Positions 49,381-59,121 of a stretch of DNA of 64,000 bases are shown here, in pieces. Both the position numbers and the translations under genes were made by a program. Under the pieces are notes generated by a model. The model made no database searches. It was not told the DNA's origin and saw only the letters and a program-made list of their open reading frames with translations. The DNA is from Falsirhodobacter sp. 20TX0035 (lineage in GTDB: Bacteria; Pseudomonadota; Alphaproteobacteria; Rhodobacterales; Rhodobacteraceae). The stretch is from contig NZ_JAQMHV010000001.1 in assembly GCF_028307215.1 (NCBI RefSeq), forward strand, positions 62,001 through 126,000. The letters run 5' to 3'. The first letter of the stretch is position 1. Each line of letters begins with the position of its first letter.

Positions 49381-50151
49381 ATGCTGAACACCCTTGTCCA
49401 TCCGGCGCGCGCGCCGTCCGAGGCGGTGCCGCTGGTCATCGTGCACGGCCTGTTCGGGCTGGGGCGCAACTTCAACTCGGTCGCGCGCAACCTGGCGGAC
49501 CGTAGCGACGTGATCGTGGTGGACCAGCGCAACCACGGCGACAGCTTTCGCGCGAACAGCCACACCTATTCCGACATGGCGGACGACATCGCCGAGGTGA
49601 TCGGTTCGCTGGGCGGCAGGGTCGATCTGCTGGGGCATTCCATGGGCGGCAAGGCCGTGATGCATCTGGCGCTGACGCAGCCGGACCTGATCCGGCGGCT
49701 GGTGGTGGCCGACATCGCGCCCGTGGCCTATGGCCATGACCAGAGCCAGCACATCCGCACCATGCGCGCGCTGGACCTGTCCGACCTGAAGACCCGCGGC
49801 GAGGCCGACCGCCGTCTGGCCGCGTTCGAGGACGACCCCGGCCTGCGCGCCTTCTTCCTGCAATCGCTGGACCTGAAGGCCGATTCCCCGCGCTGGAAGA
49901 TCAACCTCGACGTGCTGGAGCGGGAGATGCCCAACGTGCTGGGCTGGACGGGGGCGAAAGGCCCCTTCGAAGGGTCGACCCTGTTCGTGGCCGGAGGGAA
50001 GTCCGACTACATCCAGCCCGAACACCGGCCGGTCATTCGCGCCCTCTTCCCCCGCGCCCGCATCGTGAAGCTGCCCGGCGCCGGCCATTGGCTGCACGCC
50101 GACCAGCCGCGCGAGTTCGAGGCGACGGTGCGCATCTTCCTCGACAGCTGA
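49381..50151 (+). CDS. Alpha/beta hydrolase, YbfF-type esterase
   Basis: A 256-residue serine hydrolase: VIVHGLFGLGRNFNSVARNLAD, VVDQRNHGDSF, the elbow LGHSMGGKA near residue 89 and AGHWLHADQPREFEATV at the end. This is the YbfF group of short-chain acyl esterases. The start codon begins four bases after the glyA terminator T tract and no Shine-Dalgarno sequence is visible, so it may depend on read-through or leaderless translation. The next gene is 560 bases away. Confidence 0.87.
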   Translation: MLNTLVHPARAPSEAVPLVIVHGLFGLGRNFNSVARNLADRSDVIVVDQRNHGDSFRANSHTYSDMADDIAEVIGSLGGRVDLLGHSMGGKAVMHLALTQPDLIRRLVVADIAPVAYGHDQSQHIRTMRALDLSDLKTRGEADRRLAAFEDDPGLRAFFLQSLDLKADSPRWKINLDVLEREMPNVLGWTGAKGPFEGSTLFVAGGKSDYIQPEHRPVIRALFPRARIVKLPGAGHWLHADQPREFEATVRIFLDS

Positions 50152-50713
50152 TGTTCATCGGCACCTGCCGTCTGCCCATCGTTCAGAGGCGATGAGCTTA
50201 CACCTGCATTCCGAGGTAAGCCGTAACCTGCCTTTTTGATCGCTGCCGCAGAAGTTACGGGTGTCCTTGAGGTGCTCATGTAATGCCCCATTCATGCTTC
50301 CACGCATCTCGCGTGCGTCGATTATTCAAGCCAAAGAACGATACGACAATTTCTTGACCCCTTGACTGACGATTCGACATCCGGTGTCCCAAAACCCCGG
50401 GAGCGGATTGGCCAAGGCGACTCAAGATGTTCCGTTGTTCTTGCTGTTCATATATCTCGTCTTGGCGGCTTTGATCTACCGACTGGCAGTGCTTGAAACG
50501 TTCTCAAGAAGAACGATCCGATCGAAATAATGCACCTGTTTCTCACCTAAATATATGTGGGACCGGAATAGATCCGAGGATACTGTGAAAACTCAGTGAT
50601 TGAGTTCAAAACTTCATCCTTGGCCATCAACATCCGAAATCTTCACAACAGATGGCCTAGCCCCTCGGCTGCTGGCGCTGTAAAGGGTGCCGCGAACAGA
50701 AGGAATGCTGGTG
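50152..50713. other. AT-richer spacer before a glycosyltransferase gene
   Basis: Five hundred and sixty bases without a convincing gene and visibly richer in A and T than the surroundings. A 48-codon frame at 50384-50530 (GTG start, no ribosome binding site) encodes one membrane segment (PLFLLFIYLVLAALIYRL); it might be the remnant of a transmembrane gene but I cannot support it as functional. A possible inverted repeat GTAAC...GTTAC lies near 50225-50260. No RNA family was recognised. Confidence 0.5.
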
Positions 50714-51628
50714 ATGGATAGTGCGCTCGTAAAGAACGTCGGAGGGTCAAGTTCGGAAACCAGTGTGCGCGTCCTCATATGTCATCGCGATATAGATCTG
50801 GGCCTTCACTGTCTATCGTCCCTTCTTCATTTCTGCGCAGATCCGATCAAGATCGTTCTTCATGATGACGGTTCATTGACAAAGGACGACGCGAAACGTC
50901 TTGAGGACGGTTTGCCGAACACCGTTATCGTGAGCAAAGAAGAGGCGGACGATGTTGTTCGTCCGCAACTTGCGCGTTATCCAAGATGCTTGGCCTTCCG
51001 GGAACGATCGCCGACGGGGCAGAAGATGCTCGACATTCCCCTCATGACCACGGGGGATATCGCGTTGTGCGACACGGACATCCTCTTCCTTCGTCCTTTT
51101 CACGGTGTCTTCGCCTGGCCGGATGAATCCGCGGACATGCTGTTCCTGCAAGACACGACGGACAGCTATTCCCTGCGCCCATGGCAAACGAGGCCCCATC
51201 TTCTCCGCCATCGTTACAATGCCGGACTGCTGATGATGCGGAAACGCCATTATGATCTCGCGCAGGTCGAGACGCTGATCGGCTTCATCGAAGACAGTGA
51301 GGGCTACAAGACGAACGAACCTTACCAGTGGTTTCTGGAGCAGACCTGCTGGTCTGCCTTGGCCGGGCAGCTTGATGCACGCATCTGGAACGGCAAGCAG
51401 ATGCGCGTCATCGATAAGAACGACCGTTACGATCATGACCTCGTCGCCGGGCATTTCGTGGGGAGCGTCCGCCCCCTTCTCAGCCGCTTCGAGGCCAGCG
51501 CCAGCAAGACGCCCGTGAAGGACTCACCTGCTGTTCTGGTTCGGTCCAAACCGGCCGCGAACTACACCACGCTGAACTTCCTCCAGCGCCGCGTCAGGAA
51601 CAAGCTTCAACGTGTGGTGGGCTTCTGA
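50714..51628 (+). CDS. Glycosyltransferase-like protein in a low-GC island
   Basis: A 304-residue protein. DTD (CDTDIL, Asp120 and Asp122) after a hydrophobic strand, preceded by VLICHRDIDLGLHCLSSLLHF and followed by YNAGLLMMRKRHYD, points to a GT-A glycosyltransferase of the kind that modify cell-surface sugars. Codon use and base content look different from neighbours, and the flanks are AT-rich, so horizontal acquisition is likely. ATG 50714 is preferred since AGAAGGA is ten bases upstream; ATG 50705 is possible. No sugar-cluster genes accompany it. Confidence 0.6.
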   Translation: MDSALVKNVGGSSSETSVRVLICHRDIDLGLHCLSSLLHFCADPIKIVLHDDGSLTKDDAKRLEDGLPNTVIVSKEEADDVVRPQLARYPRCLAFRERSPTGQKMLDIPLMTTGDIALCDTDILFLRPFHGVFAWPDESADMLFLQDTTDSYSLRPWQTRPHLLRHRYNAGLLMMRKRHYDLAQVETLIGFIEDSEGYKTNEPYQWFLEQTCWSALAGQLDARIWNGKQMRVIDKNDRYDHDLVAGHFVGSVRPLLSRFEASASKTPVKDSPAVLVRSKPAANYTTLNFLQRRVRNKLQRVVGF

Positions 51629-51791
51629 TTTTGCGCGTTAGCTGTGGTGCCGCGAGAAAGTATCTTACGCATCACGGGATCCCCCTCATACTCGCATGGG
51701 GATATCGGCATAGACGAAGAGGCTTGAGCCTGCTGACCCGCAGTCGAGGCGCAGGTCATAAAGCCGCGGCATGCACCAAGGGACCTGGCTG

Positions 51792-52081
51792 ATGTTCATC
51801 GCCCATCTTCCGGCCGGATACCTGCTGACCGACCGGCTGACGCGACAGCGGGGCCTTTACGGGGTCGCGCTCGCCGCGCTGCTGCTGCACATGGCGCTGG
51901 ACAGCGTCGTGGCCGAGATCGCGTGGCTCGCCCCATTCTCCGACCGCACCTTCGGCTGATGGAGGTTCCCGCCCGCCACGACTGGTGGGTCTGGAACTTC
52001 ATCCTGCATCCGAGCTTCGGGTTGGAGCTGATCCTCATGGCCCTTGCGGGTTGGACCCTGATCCGGAACGCCTGGCGCTGA
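51792..52081 (+). pseudogene. Decayed membrane-bound metal-dependent hydrolase-like gene
   Basis: The start MFIAHLPAGYLLTDRLTRQ and the later blocks LHMALDSVVAEIAWLAPFSDRTFG and VPARHDWWVWNFILHP match the membrane metal-dependent hydrolase (YdjM-like) family, but the middle, which normally holds the HH-rich part, is missing between TRQ and RGLYGVAL. The frame also breaks at about 51955: GGCTGA should be GGC CTG, consistent with loss of one C, giving a stop where the family continues. Both a deletion and a frameshift make it a pseudogene. Confidence 0.72.
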
Positions 52082-52375
52082 TCAGGGAATGTCGGGGGCG
52101 ATGGTCAGAAAGGCCGTGCGCCCCTGATAACGGAAGACGTAGCGGTTGCGCGGCGGCGGGATCATGTGTTCCGACAGGGACACGTTCACCCCCAAGCCGC
52201 GGGCCAGAAGATGCGCCTCCACCGCGTCGGAGGCGGAACGGTCGTCGCCCAGCACCCGGATGTGCACGGTGTCGATGGCCTTCAGGTGGCTGTCGATCAG
52301 GGTGGCCGTGTCCGGGTCCAGGGGCGTGGGCGGGGACCGGTCCGGAAGGTCGGGCGGGGTCTGCGTCATGGCCAT
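52082..52375 (-). CDS. Hypothetical protein
   Basis: A 97-residue protein with no family I recognise. The Pro-rich N-terminus is followed by a compact alpha/beta region (LIDSHLKAIDTVHIRVLGDD, LGVNVSLSEHMIPPPRNRYVF) and a terminal strand RTAFLTIAPDIP. The ATG at 52375 has AAGGA four bases upstream; an internal ATG at 52369 is equally possible. It follows purS on the same strand after a 95-base gap; a role in purine synthesis is not supported. Confidence 0.6.
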   Translation of the reverse strand: MAMTQTPPDLPDRSPPTPLDPDTATLIDSHLKAIDTVHIRVLGDDRSASDAVEAHLLARGLGVNVSLSEHMIPPPRNRYVFRYQGRTAFLTIAPDIP

Positions 52376-52470
52376 GGTTCCTTCTCAGGACTCGATGCCT
52401 AACAGCTTGGGCGGGGCGCCCGAAGGCCGAAATGCGAAGGCGGCGGGATTTCGCCCGTCGCCTTGCCGTT

Positions 52471-52710
52471 TCAGACGATCTCGACCGTGTATTTCTCGAT
52501 CACGGTGTTGGCCAGAAGCTTCTCGCACATCTGGCGCACCTCCGTCTCGGCCGCGGCCTTGTCGGTGGCGGCAAGGTCCAGTTCGATCACCTTGCCCTGG
52601 CGGACGCCCTCGACGCCGGCAAAGCCCAGCGTGCCAAGCGCATGGCGGACGGCTTCGCCCTGCGGATCCAGAACACCGTCCTTGAGCATGATGTGAACGC
52701 GGGCTTTCAT
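52471..52710 (-). CDS. purS: Phosphoribosylformylglycinamidine synthase subunit PurS
   Basis: A 79-residue PurS: MKARVHIMLKDGVLDPQGEAV followed by VRQGKVIELDLA and CEKLLANTVIEKYTVEI. It is the small structural subunit that bridges PurQ and PurL. The ribosome binding site (GAAGGTG) is six bases upstream. It lies 11 bases after purC, so they form an operon; purQ is 15 kb away. Confidence 0.94.
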   Translation of the reverse strand: MKARVHIMLKDGVLDPQGEAVRHALGTLGFAGVEGVRQGKVIELDLAATDKAAAETEVRQMCEKLLANTVIEKYTVEIV

Positions 52711-52721
52711 CGGAGGCACCT

Positions 52722-53462
52722 TCAGTTGATGAGAGTCGATTTCGTCAAATGCGTCACGTTGGACGGCAGAACGCCCAGACGGCGCGCCAGTTCGGTCGGC
52801 ATGTCGGCCAGGGGGCCGGGTTCGCGCAGGTTGCCGTCGGCGTCCTGGCCCCGCGTGTCCCACAGGGTGCAGTTGTCGGGCGTGATCTCGTCCGCGACGA
52901 TCAGGCGCATGAAGTCGCCTTCCCAGACGCGGCCCACTTCCAGACGGAAGTCCGCCAGACGGACGCCCACGCCCATCATCACGCCCGACAGGAAGTCGTT
53001 CACGCGCAGCACCAGCGCCACGATGTCGTCCAGATCCTGCTGGTTGGCCCAGCCGAAGGCGACGATGTGCTCCTCCGCGACCAGCGGGCAGCCCAGATTG
53101 TCGTCCTTGAAATAGTATTCCACGATCGGCCGCGGCAGCGCCGTCCCCTCGGGGATGCCCAGACGGTCCGAGATTCCGCTGGCGGCGTGGTTGCGGACCA
53201 TCACCTCCAGCGGCAGCATCTCGGCCATGCGGACCAGCTGTTCGCGCATGTTCATCCGGCGGATGAAATGCGTCGGAACGCCCACGGTGTTCAGGCCGGT
53301 CATGAAGAATTCGGACAAACGGTTGTTCAGCACGCCCCGTCCTTCGGGCCGTTCGTCGCCTTCGGTCGCGTCGTCCTTGAAATACTGGATCAGGGTGCCG
53401 GGCTCCGGGCCTTCAAAAAGGATCTTGGCCTTGCCTTCGTAGACCTTCTTGCGCCGTGCCAT
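52722..53462 (-). CDS. purC: SAICAR synthetase
   Basis: A 246-residue PurC: RRKKVYEGKAKILFEGPEPGT, RGVLNNRLSEFFMTGLN, PLEVMVRNHAASG and ADEITPDNCTLWD are conserved. It joins CAIR and aspartate in purine synthesis. Unusually, the DDATAFN...K segment usually seen before GKGVLNN reads DDATEGDERPEGRGVLNN, several residues shorter and lacking AFN. The start is ATG 53462; GTG 53468 and ATG 53465 are alternatives. It is divergent from the zeta-subunit gene, as in relatives. Confidence 0.93.
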   Translation of the reverse strand: MARRKKVYEGKAKILFEGPEPGTLIQYFKDDATEGDERPEGRGVLNNRLSEFFMTGLNTVGVPTHFIRRMNMREQLVRMAEMLPLEVMVRNHAASGISDRLGIPEGTALPRPIVEYYFKDDNLGCPLVAEEHIVAFGWANQQDLDDIVALVLRVNDFLSGVMMGVGVRLADFRLEVGRVWEGDFMRLIVADEITPDNCTLWDTRGQDADGNLREPGPLADMPTELARRLGVLPSNVTHLTKSTLIN

Positions 53463-53611
53463 CATCACCCCGAACCCAAATGCGGACAGGGCAGCGCAAG
53501 GCCACCCGGTTCCATCCCCGCGCTATACGGGAAGCGGCGATCCGTCGCAAGGGCGCGCCTTGCGGGGCGGGCCCGCGCGCCCATGTTTCATGGGGCAAGA
53601 GGAGGGACATC

Positions 53612-53935
53612 ATGGCCGACATGACCGACCGCGCCCGGGCGCTGGAAACCCAGTTCACGCAAGACACCGAACGCCGCTTCCGGCTGGAAGCGCGCCGCAA
53701 CCGCCTTCTGGGCCAGTGGGCGGCCGGGACGCTGGGCCGGACGGGCGCCGAGGCCGACGCCTATGTCGCCACCGTCATGCGCGCCGATTTCAACGAGGCC
53801 GGGCCCGAAGACGTGGTGCGCCTTCTGGTCGCGGACCTGCAGGGCCACGCCACGGAAACCGAGATCCGCGCCAAGCTGGCCGAGACGGAGGCGCAGGCGG
53901 CGGCGGACCTCTCGGCTCAGAACAGCGTCAGTTGA
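53612..53935 (+). CDS. F1-ATPase inhibitor zeta subunit (DUF1476)
   Basis: A 107-residue alpha-helical protein of the DUF1476/zeta family: LETQFTQDTERRFRLEARRNRLLGQWAA, VVRLLVADLQGHATETEIRAKLAE. In Paracoccus the homologous zeta subunit inserts its N-terminus into F1 and blocks ATP hydrolysis. GAGGAGGG precedes ATG 53612. It is divergent from purC and its 3' end overlaps the radical SAM gene by 19 bases. Confidence 0.92.
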   Translation: MADMTDRARALETQFTQDTERRFRLEARRNRLLGQWAAGTLGRTGAEADAYVATVMRADFNEAGPEDVVRLLVADLQGHATETEIRAKLAETEAQAAADLSAQNSVS

Positions 53936-55023
53936 TCCCCGGCGCGCGGCGGCGGCCGGAACAGGTCGGTCCGCAAGGGCGGCTGCGGCACCCGCAGCCC
54001 CAGCCGTGCGACCGCCTTGTCGAAACGCTGCCCGATCAGCTCCGACCAGATGCCCTGCCCGCGCATCCGGCGGCCCCATTCGGGGTCATAATCCCGCCCG
54101 CCATGGGTTTCGCGGATCCGCGCCATCACCTTGGCGGCGCGGTTCGGGACATGCGCCTCCAGCCACTCCTGAAACAGGGGCGCCACTTCCAGCGGCAGGC
54201 GCAGCATGATCCAGCTGGCCGCCACCGCACCCGCGTCGCGCGCGGCCTCCAGGATGCTCTCGACCTCGGGATCCGTCAGGCCGGGAATGACGGGCGACAC
54301 CATGACGCGGACGGGGATGCCCGCGTCGGTCAGCCGGCGGATGGTGGCCAGGCGCCGGGCGGGGGCCGCCGCCCGCGGCTCCAGGCTGCGCGCGAGGGCG
54401 CGGTCCAGCGTGGTCACCGACAGGCCGACCCGCGCCAGCCCCTGCGCCGCCATCGGCGCCAGAAGGTCGATGTCCCGCTCCACCATCGCGCCCTTGGTCA
54501 CGATGCCAAGGGGGTGGCGGAAGGCATGCAGCACCTCCAGCACCTCGCGCATGACGCGATGCTCGGCCTCCACCGGCTGGTAAGGGTCGGTGTTGGTGCC
54601 AAGGGCGATGGTGCGCGGAACGTAGGATTTCGCCCGCAGCTCCCGCTCCAGCACGGTGCCGATGCCCGGGCGCGCGATCAGCTTTGTTTCGAAATCAAGG
54701 CCGGGCGACAGGTTCAGATAGGCGTGCGTGGGCCGGGCGAAACAGTAGATGCAGCCGTGTTCGCACCCGCGATACGGATTGATCGACCGGTCGAACGGCA
54801 GGTCCGGCGACCGGTTGTAGCTGATGGCGGATCGGGGGCGCTCCAGCCGGACCTCGGTCCGGATCAGGCGATCCTCTTCGGGAAGGTCCCAGCCGTCGTC
54901 GAAGGCCCAGTGGGTGGACGCCTCGTACCGCCCGGTGGCGTTGCTTGCGGCGCCACGGGCGCGGGCCCTTTGGTGGGGGCGAAGCGTGTCATCCTGCGGT
55001 CCCATGGCGGGATCATAGAACAT
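53917..55023 (-). CDS. Radical SAM protein, PA0069 family (spore photoproduct lyase-like)
   Basis: A 368-residue radical SAM protein. The cluster motif CEHGCIYCFARP is at about residues 89-100, giving CxxxCxxC; GLSVTTLDRALARSLEP and VSPVIPGLTDPEVESIL are TIM-barrel signatures of the family. The substrate is unknown; the family is often annotated as SPL-like. ATG 55023 is the first start, ATG 55005 another possibility, and neither has a good ribosome binding site. The small plus-strand ORF starts 19 bases beyond. Confidence 0.87.
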   Translation of the reverse strand: MFYDPAMGPQDDTLRPHQRARARGAASNATGRYEASTHWAFDDGWDLPEEDRLIRTEVRLERPRSAISYNRSPDLPFDRSINPYRGCEHGCIYCFARPTHAYLNLSPGLDFETKLIARPGIGTVLERELRAKSYVPRTIALGTNTDPYQPVEAEHRVMREVLEVLHAFRHPLGIVTKGAMVERDIDLLAPMAAQGLARVGLSVTTLDRALARSLEPRAAAPARRLATIRRLTDAGIPVRVMVSPVIPGLTDPEVESILEAARDAGAVAASWIMLRLPLEVAPLFQEWLEAHVPNRAAKVMARIRETHGGRDYDPEWGRRMRGQGIWSELIGQRFDKAVARLGLRVPQPPLRTDLFRPPPRAGDQLTLF

Positions 55024-55041
55024 AAAAGGAACATTTACCAG

Positions 55042-55185
55042 ATGCCACTGACCCCCTTCCTGACACTTCTCACCGTGGTGATCGCAGCGGCGGCAGGCAC
55101 CGTGGCCCTTGCCACGGCCAGCGGCACGCTTGGTGCGGTGGCCGTGATCGCGCTGATCGCGGCGCTGGCGCTGCGCCTGCGTTAA
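55042..55185 (+). CDS. Small hydrophobic membrane protein
   Basis: A 47-residue peptide that is nearly all hydrophobic: two potential membrane segments (FLTLLTVVIAAAAGTVALAT and GAVAVIALIAALALRL). AAAGGA lies 11 bases upstream of the ATG. It fits a single small membrane protein of unknown function, found too short for typical ORF calling. The stop overlaps the phaR stop. Confidence 0.5.
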   Translation: MPLTPFLTLLTVVIAAAAGTVALATASGTLGAVAVIALIAALALRLR

Positions 55186-55595
55186 AGGCGCGCCAGCCGG
55201 TCCTGAAGATCGGCCAGCTGCTGGCGGATCTCGGCCAGGTCCTTGGTGGGGCGACCCTGCCAGCCCTGGGGGTTGGCCGGTTGCGCTTCGGGCTGGAAGG
55301 TCGCGGCGAGGAACTGGGGAATGACCGCTTCCGCCTCGCTCGAATAGCTGCGGATCAGGTCGGTCAGCAAGCCCAGCGGCAGGACGTTCTTTCCCTTGGC
55401 CTCATGCTCCGCGATGATCTGCAGAAGGTATTGGCGCGTCACGTCGTCGCCGGTCTTCAGGTCGATCACGGACAGGTCGCGGCCGCTTTGGATCACGCGG
55501 GCCAAGTCCTCCAGCGTGACGTAATCACTGGTTTCGGTGTTGTAGAGGCGACGGCTGGCATAGCGCTTGATCAGCAGTGGCTTGTCGTGGTCCAT
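55182..55595 (-). CDS. phaR: Polyhydroxyalkanoate synthesis repressor PhaR
   Basis: A 137-residue protein. The PhaR/PHB accumulation regulator domain (KPLLIKRYASRRLYNTETSDYVTL) and DVTRQYLLQIIAEHE are clear; the C-terminal tail is short. It binds PHA granules and, when free, represses phasin genes. ATG 55595 follows GGGAGGGGGGAG. No pha genes adjoin; in relatives phaR usually lies near phaP or phaC. Confidence 0.92.
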   Translation of the reverse strand: MDHDKPLLIKRYASRRLYNTETSDYVTLEDLARVIQSGRDLSVIDLKTGDDVTRQYLLQIIAEHEAKGKNVLPLGLLTDLIRSYSSEAEAVIPQFLAATFQPEAQPANPQGWQGRPTKDLAEIRQQLADLQDRLARL

Positions 55596-55782
55596 GCGCT
55601 CCCCCCTCCCCCGGGATTTCGCCGACCCTAGGGGGACGCGGTCCGAAAAGAAAGCGTCGCCCGTGGTGTGGGAAAGGGCGTCGGGATCGAAGGCTCGGCC
55701 CATTGGCGGGCTCCCTGGCTGACCTGCGCGATTTTGTCGCAGGCCAATCCGTATCATCCCGCCGCCCGATGGACAACGCGTT

Positions 55783-58065
<2,283 letters not shown>

Positions 58066-58209
58066 CCCGTATTCCTTTCGTTGTGTCTGGCAGGAACGGA
58101 AGATCCGCTCTGATGCCCATGACATGGCAGTTAGGCGGGGTTTGGCGCAATGCAAACACCCGTCGCGCCGCGTCAACTGGGTGTGAGAGATTGCAACAAT
58201 CGCAAAGAA

Positions 58210-58231
58210 AAAGCCGCCCGAAGGCGGCTTT
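58210..58231 (-). terminator. Intrinsic terminator of hflC
   Basis: A 9-bp stem AAAGCCGCC / GGCGGCTTT with tetraloop TTCG on the minus strand, five bases past the hflC stop, followed by a T-rich run on that strand. It separates hflKC from degP, so degP probably has its own promoter in the 144 bases before it. Confidence 0.82.
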
Positions 58232-58236
58232 CATGT

Positions 58237-59121
58237 TCAGGGGGCAGCGGGCGCCGCGGCCTCGGGCGATCCGAGGTATCGGAAGAAGTCCGACTCCGGC
58301 GTCAGCACGATCGACTTGCCCTGCTGCGTCAGCGCGGTCCGGTAGGCCTCGAGCGAGCGCGAGAAGGCGAAGAACTCGGCGTCGCGGTTGTAGGCCTCGG
58401 CCAGGATGCGGTTGCGCTCGGCGTCGGCCTGGCCGCGGATCACGTCCGCGTCGGCGTTGGCCTTGGACGTGACCTCCACGACCTCACGGTCGGCGGTGGC
58501 GCGGATGCGCTGCGCGGCCTCGTTGCCGCGGGCGATCTCGTCCGCCGCTTCGCGCTGCCGTTCGGCGCGCATCCGGGCGTAGGTGGCCGCAAGGTTCTGC
58601 TGCGGCAGATCGGTGCGCGTCAGGCGCACGTCGATGATCTCCACCCCTAGGCTTTGCGACTGCTGGCGCGCGATGTCACGGATCTGCACCATCAGCGGGA
58701 TCCGGTCTTCGGACAGCACGCGGTCGGAATTCACGCCGCCCAGCACCTGACGGATGGCAGCGGTCATGATCCGCTCCAGCCGGGCCTGCGCGACGGGGAT
58801 GCCGCCGTTGCCGACGCTTTCACGGAATTCGACCAGATCGGTGATGCGCCAGCGGGCGAAGGCGTCGACGATCAGGCGACGGTCGTCCGCCGGGGTGACT
58901 TCCAGCGGTTGCGTCTGCAGGGACAGGATGCGGCCGTCATAGCGGACAACCTCCTGCACCAGCGGCAGCTTGAAGCCGAGGCCCGGCTCCTCGCGCACGG
59001 CCTTCACCTGACCGAACTGCAGCACCAGCGCCTTTTCCCGTTCGTCCACGATGAAGACCGAGGACAGGGCCGCCACCAGCACCAGGATCAGCGCCGGCAG
59101 GACATAAATTGCGCGTCCCAT
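58237..59121 (-). CDS. hflC: HflC protein, FtsH protease modulator
   Basis: A 294-residue prohibitin/SPFH-domain protein: one N-terminal membrane anchor (IYVLPALILVLVAALSSVFIV), SPFH core (LVLQFGQVKAVREEPGLGFKLP) and a coiled-coil tail (YARMRAERQREAADEIARGNEAAQRI). It forms a membrane ring with HflK that caps FtsH. The start overlaps the hflK stop by one base. Confidence 0.96.
   Translation of the reverse strand: MGRAIYVLPALILVLVAALSSVFIVDEREKALVLQFGQVKAVREEPGLGFKLPLVQEVVRYDGRILSLQTQPLEVTPADDRRLIVDAFARWRITDLVEFRESVGNGGIPVAQARLERIMTAAIRQVLGGVNSDRVLSEDRIPLMVQIRDIARQQSQSLGVEIIDVRLTRTDLPQQNLAATYARMRAERQREAADEIARGNEAAQRIRATADREVVEVTSKANADADVIRGQADAERNRILAEAYNRDAEFFAFSRSLEAYRTALTQQGKSIVLTPESDFFRYLGSPEAAAPAAP

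Noticed and set aside
50007-50291. Minus-strand frame at the esterase 3' end and spacer
   Set aside because: Half antisense to the esterase gene, no start signal and no recognisable domain.
50384-50530. 48-codon frame with one membrane segment
   Set aside because: No ribosome binding site, no family match; kept only as a note on the spacer.
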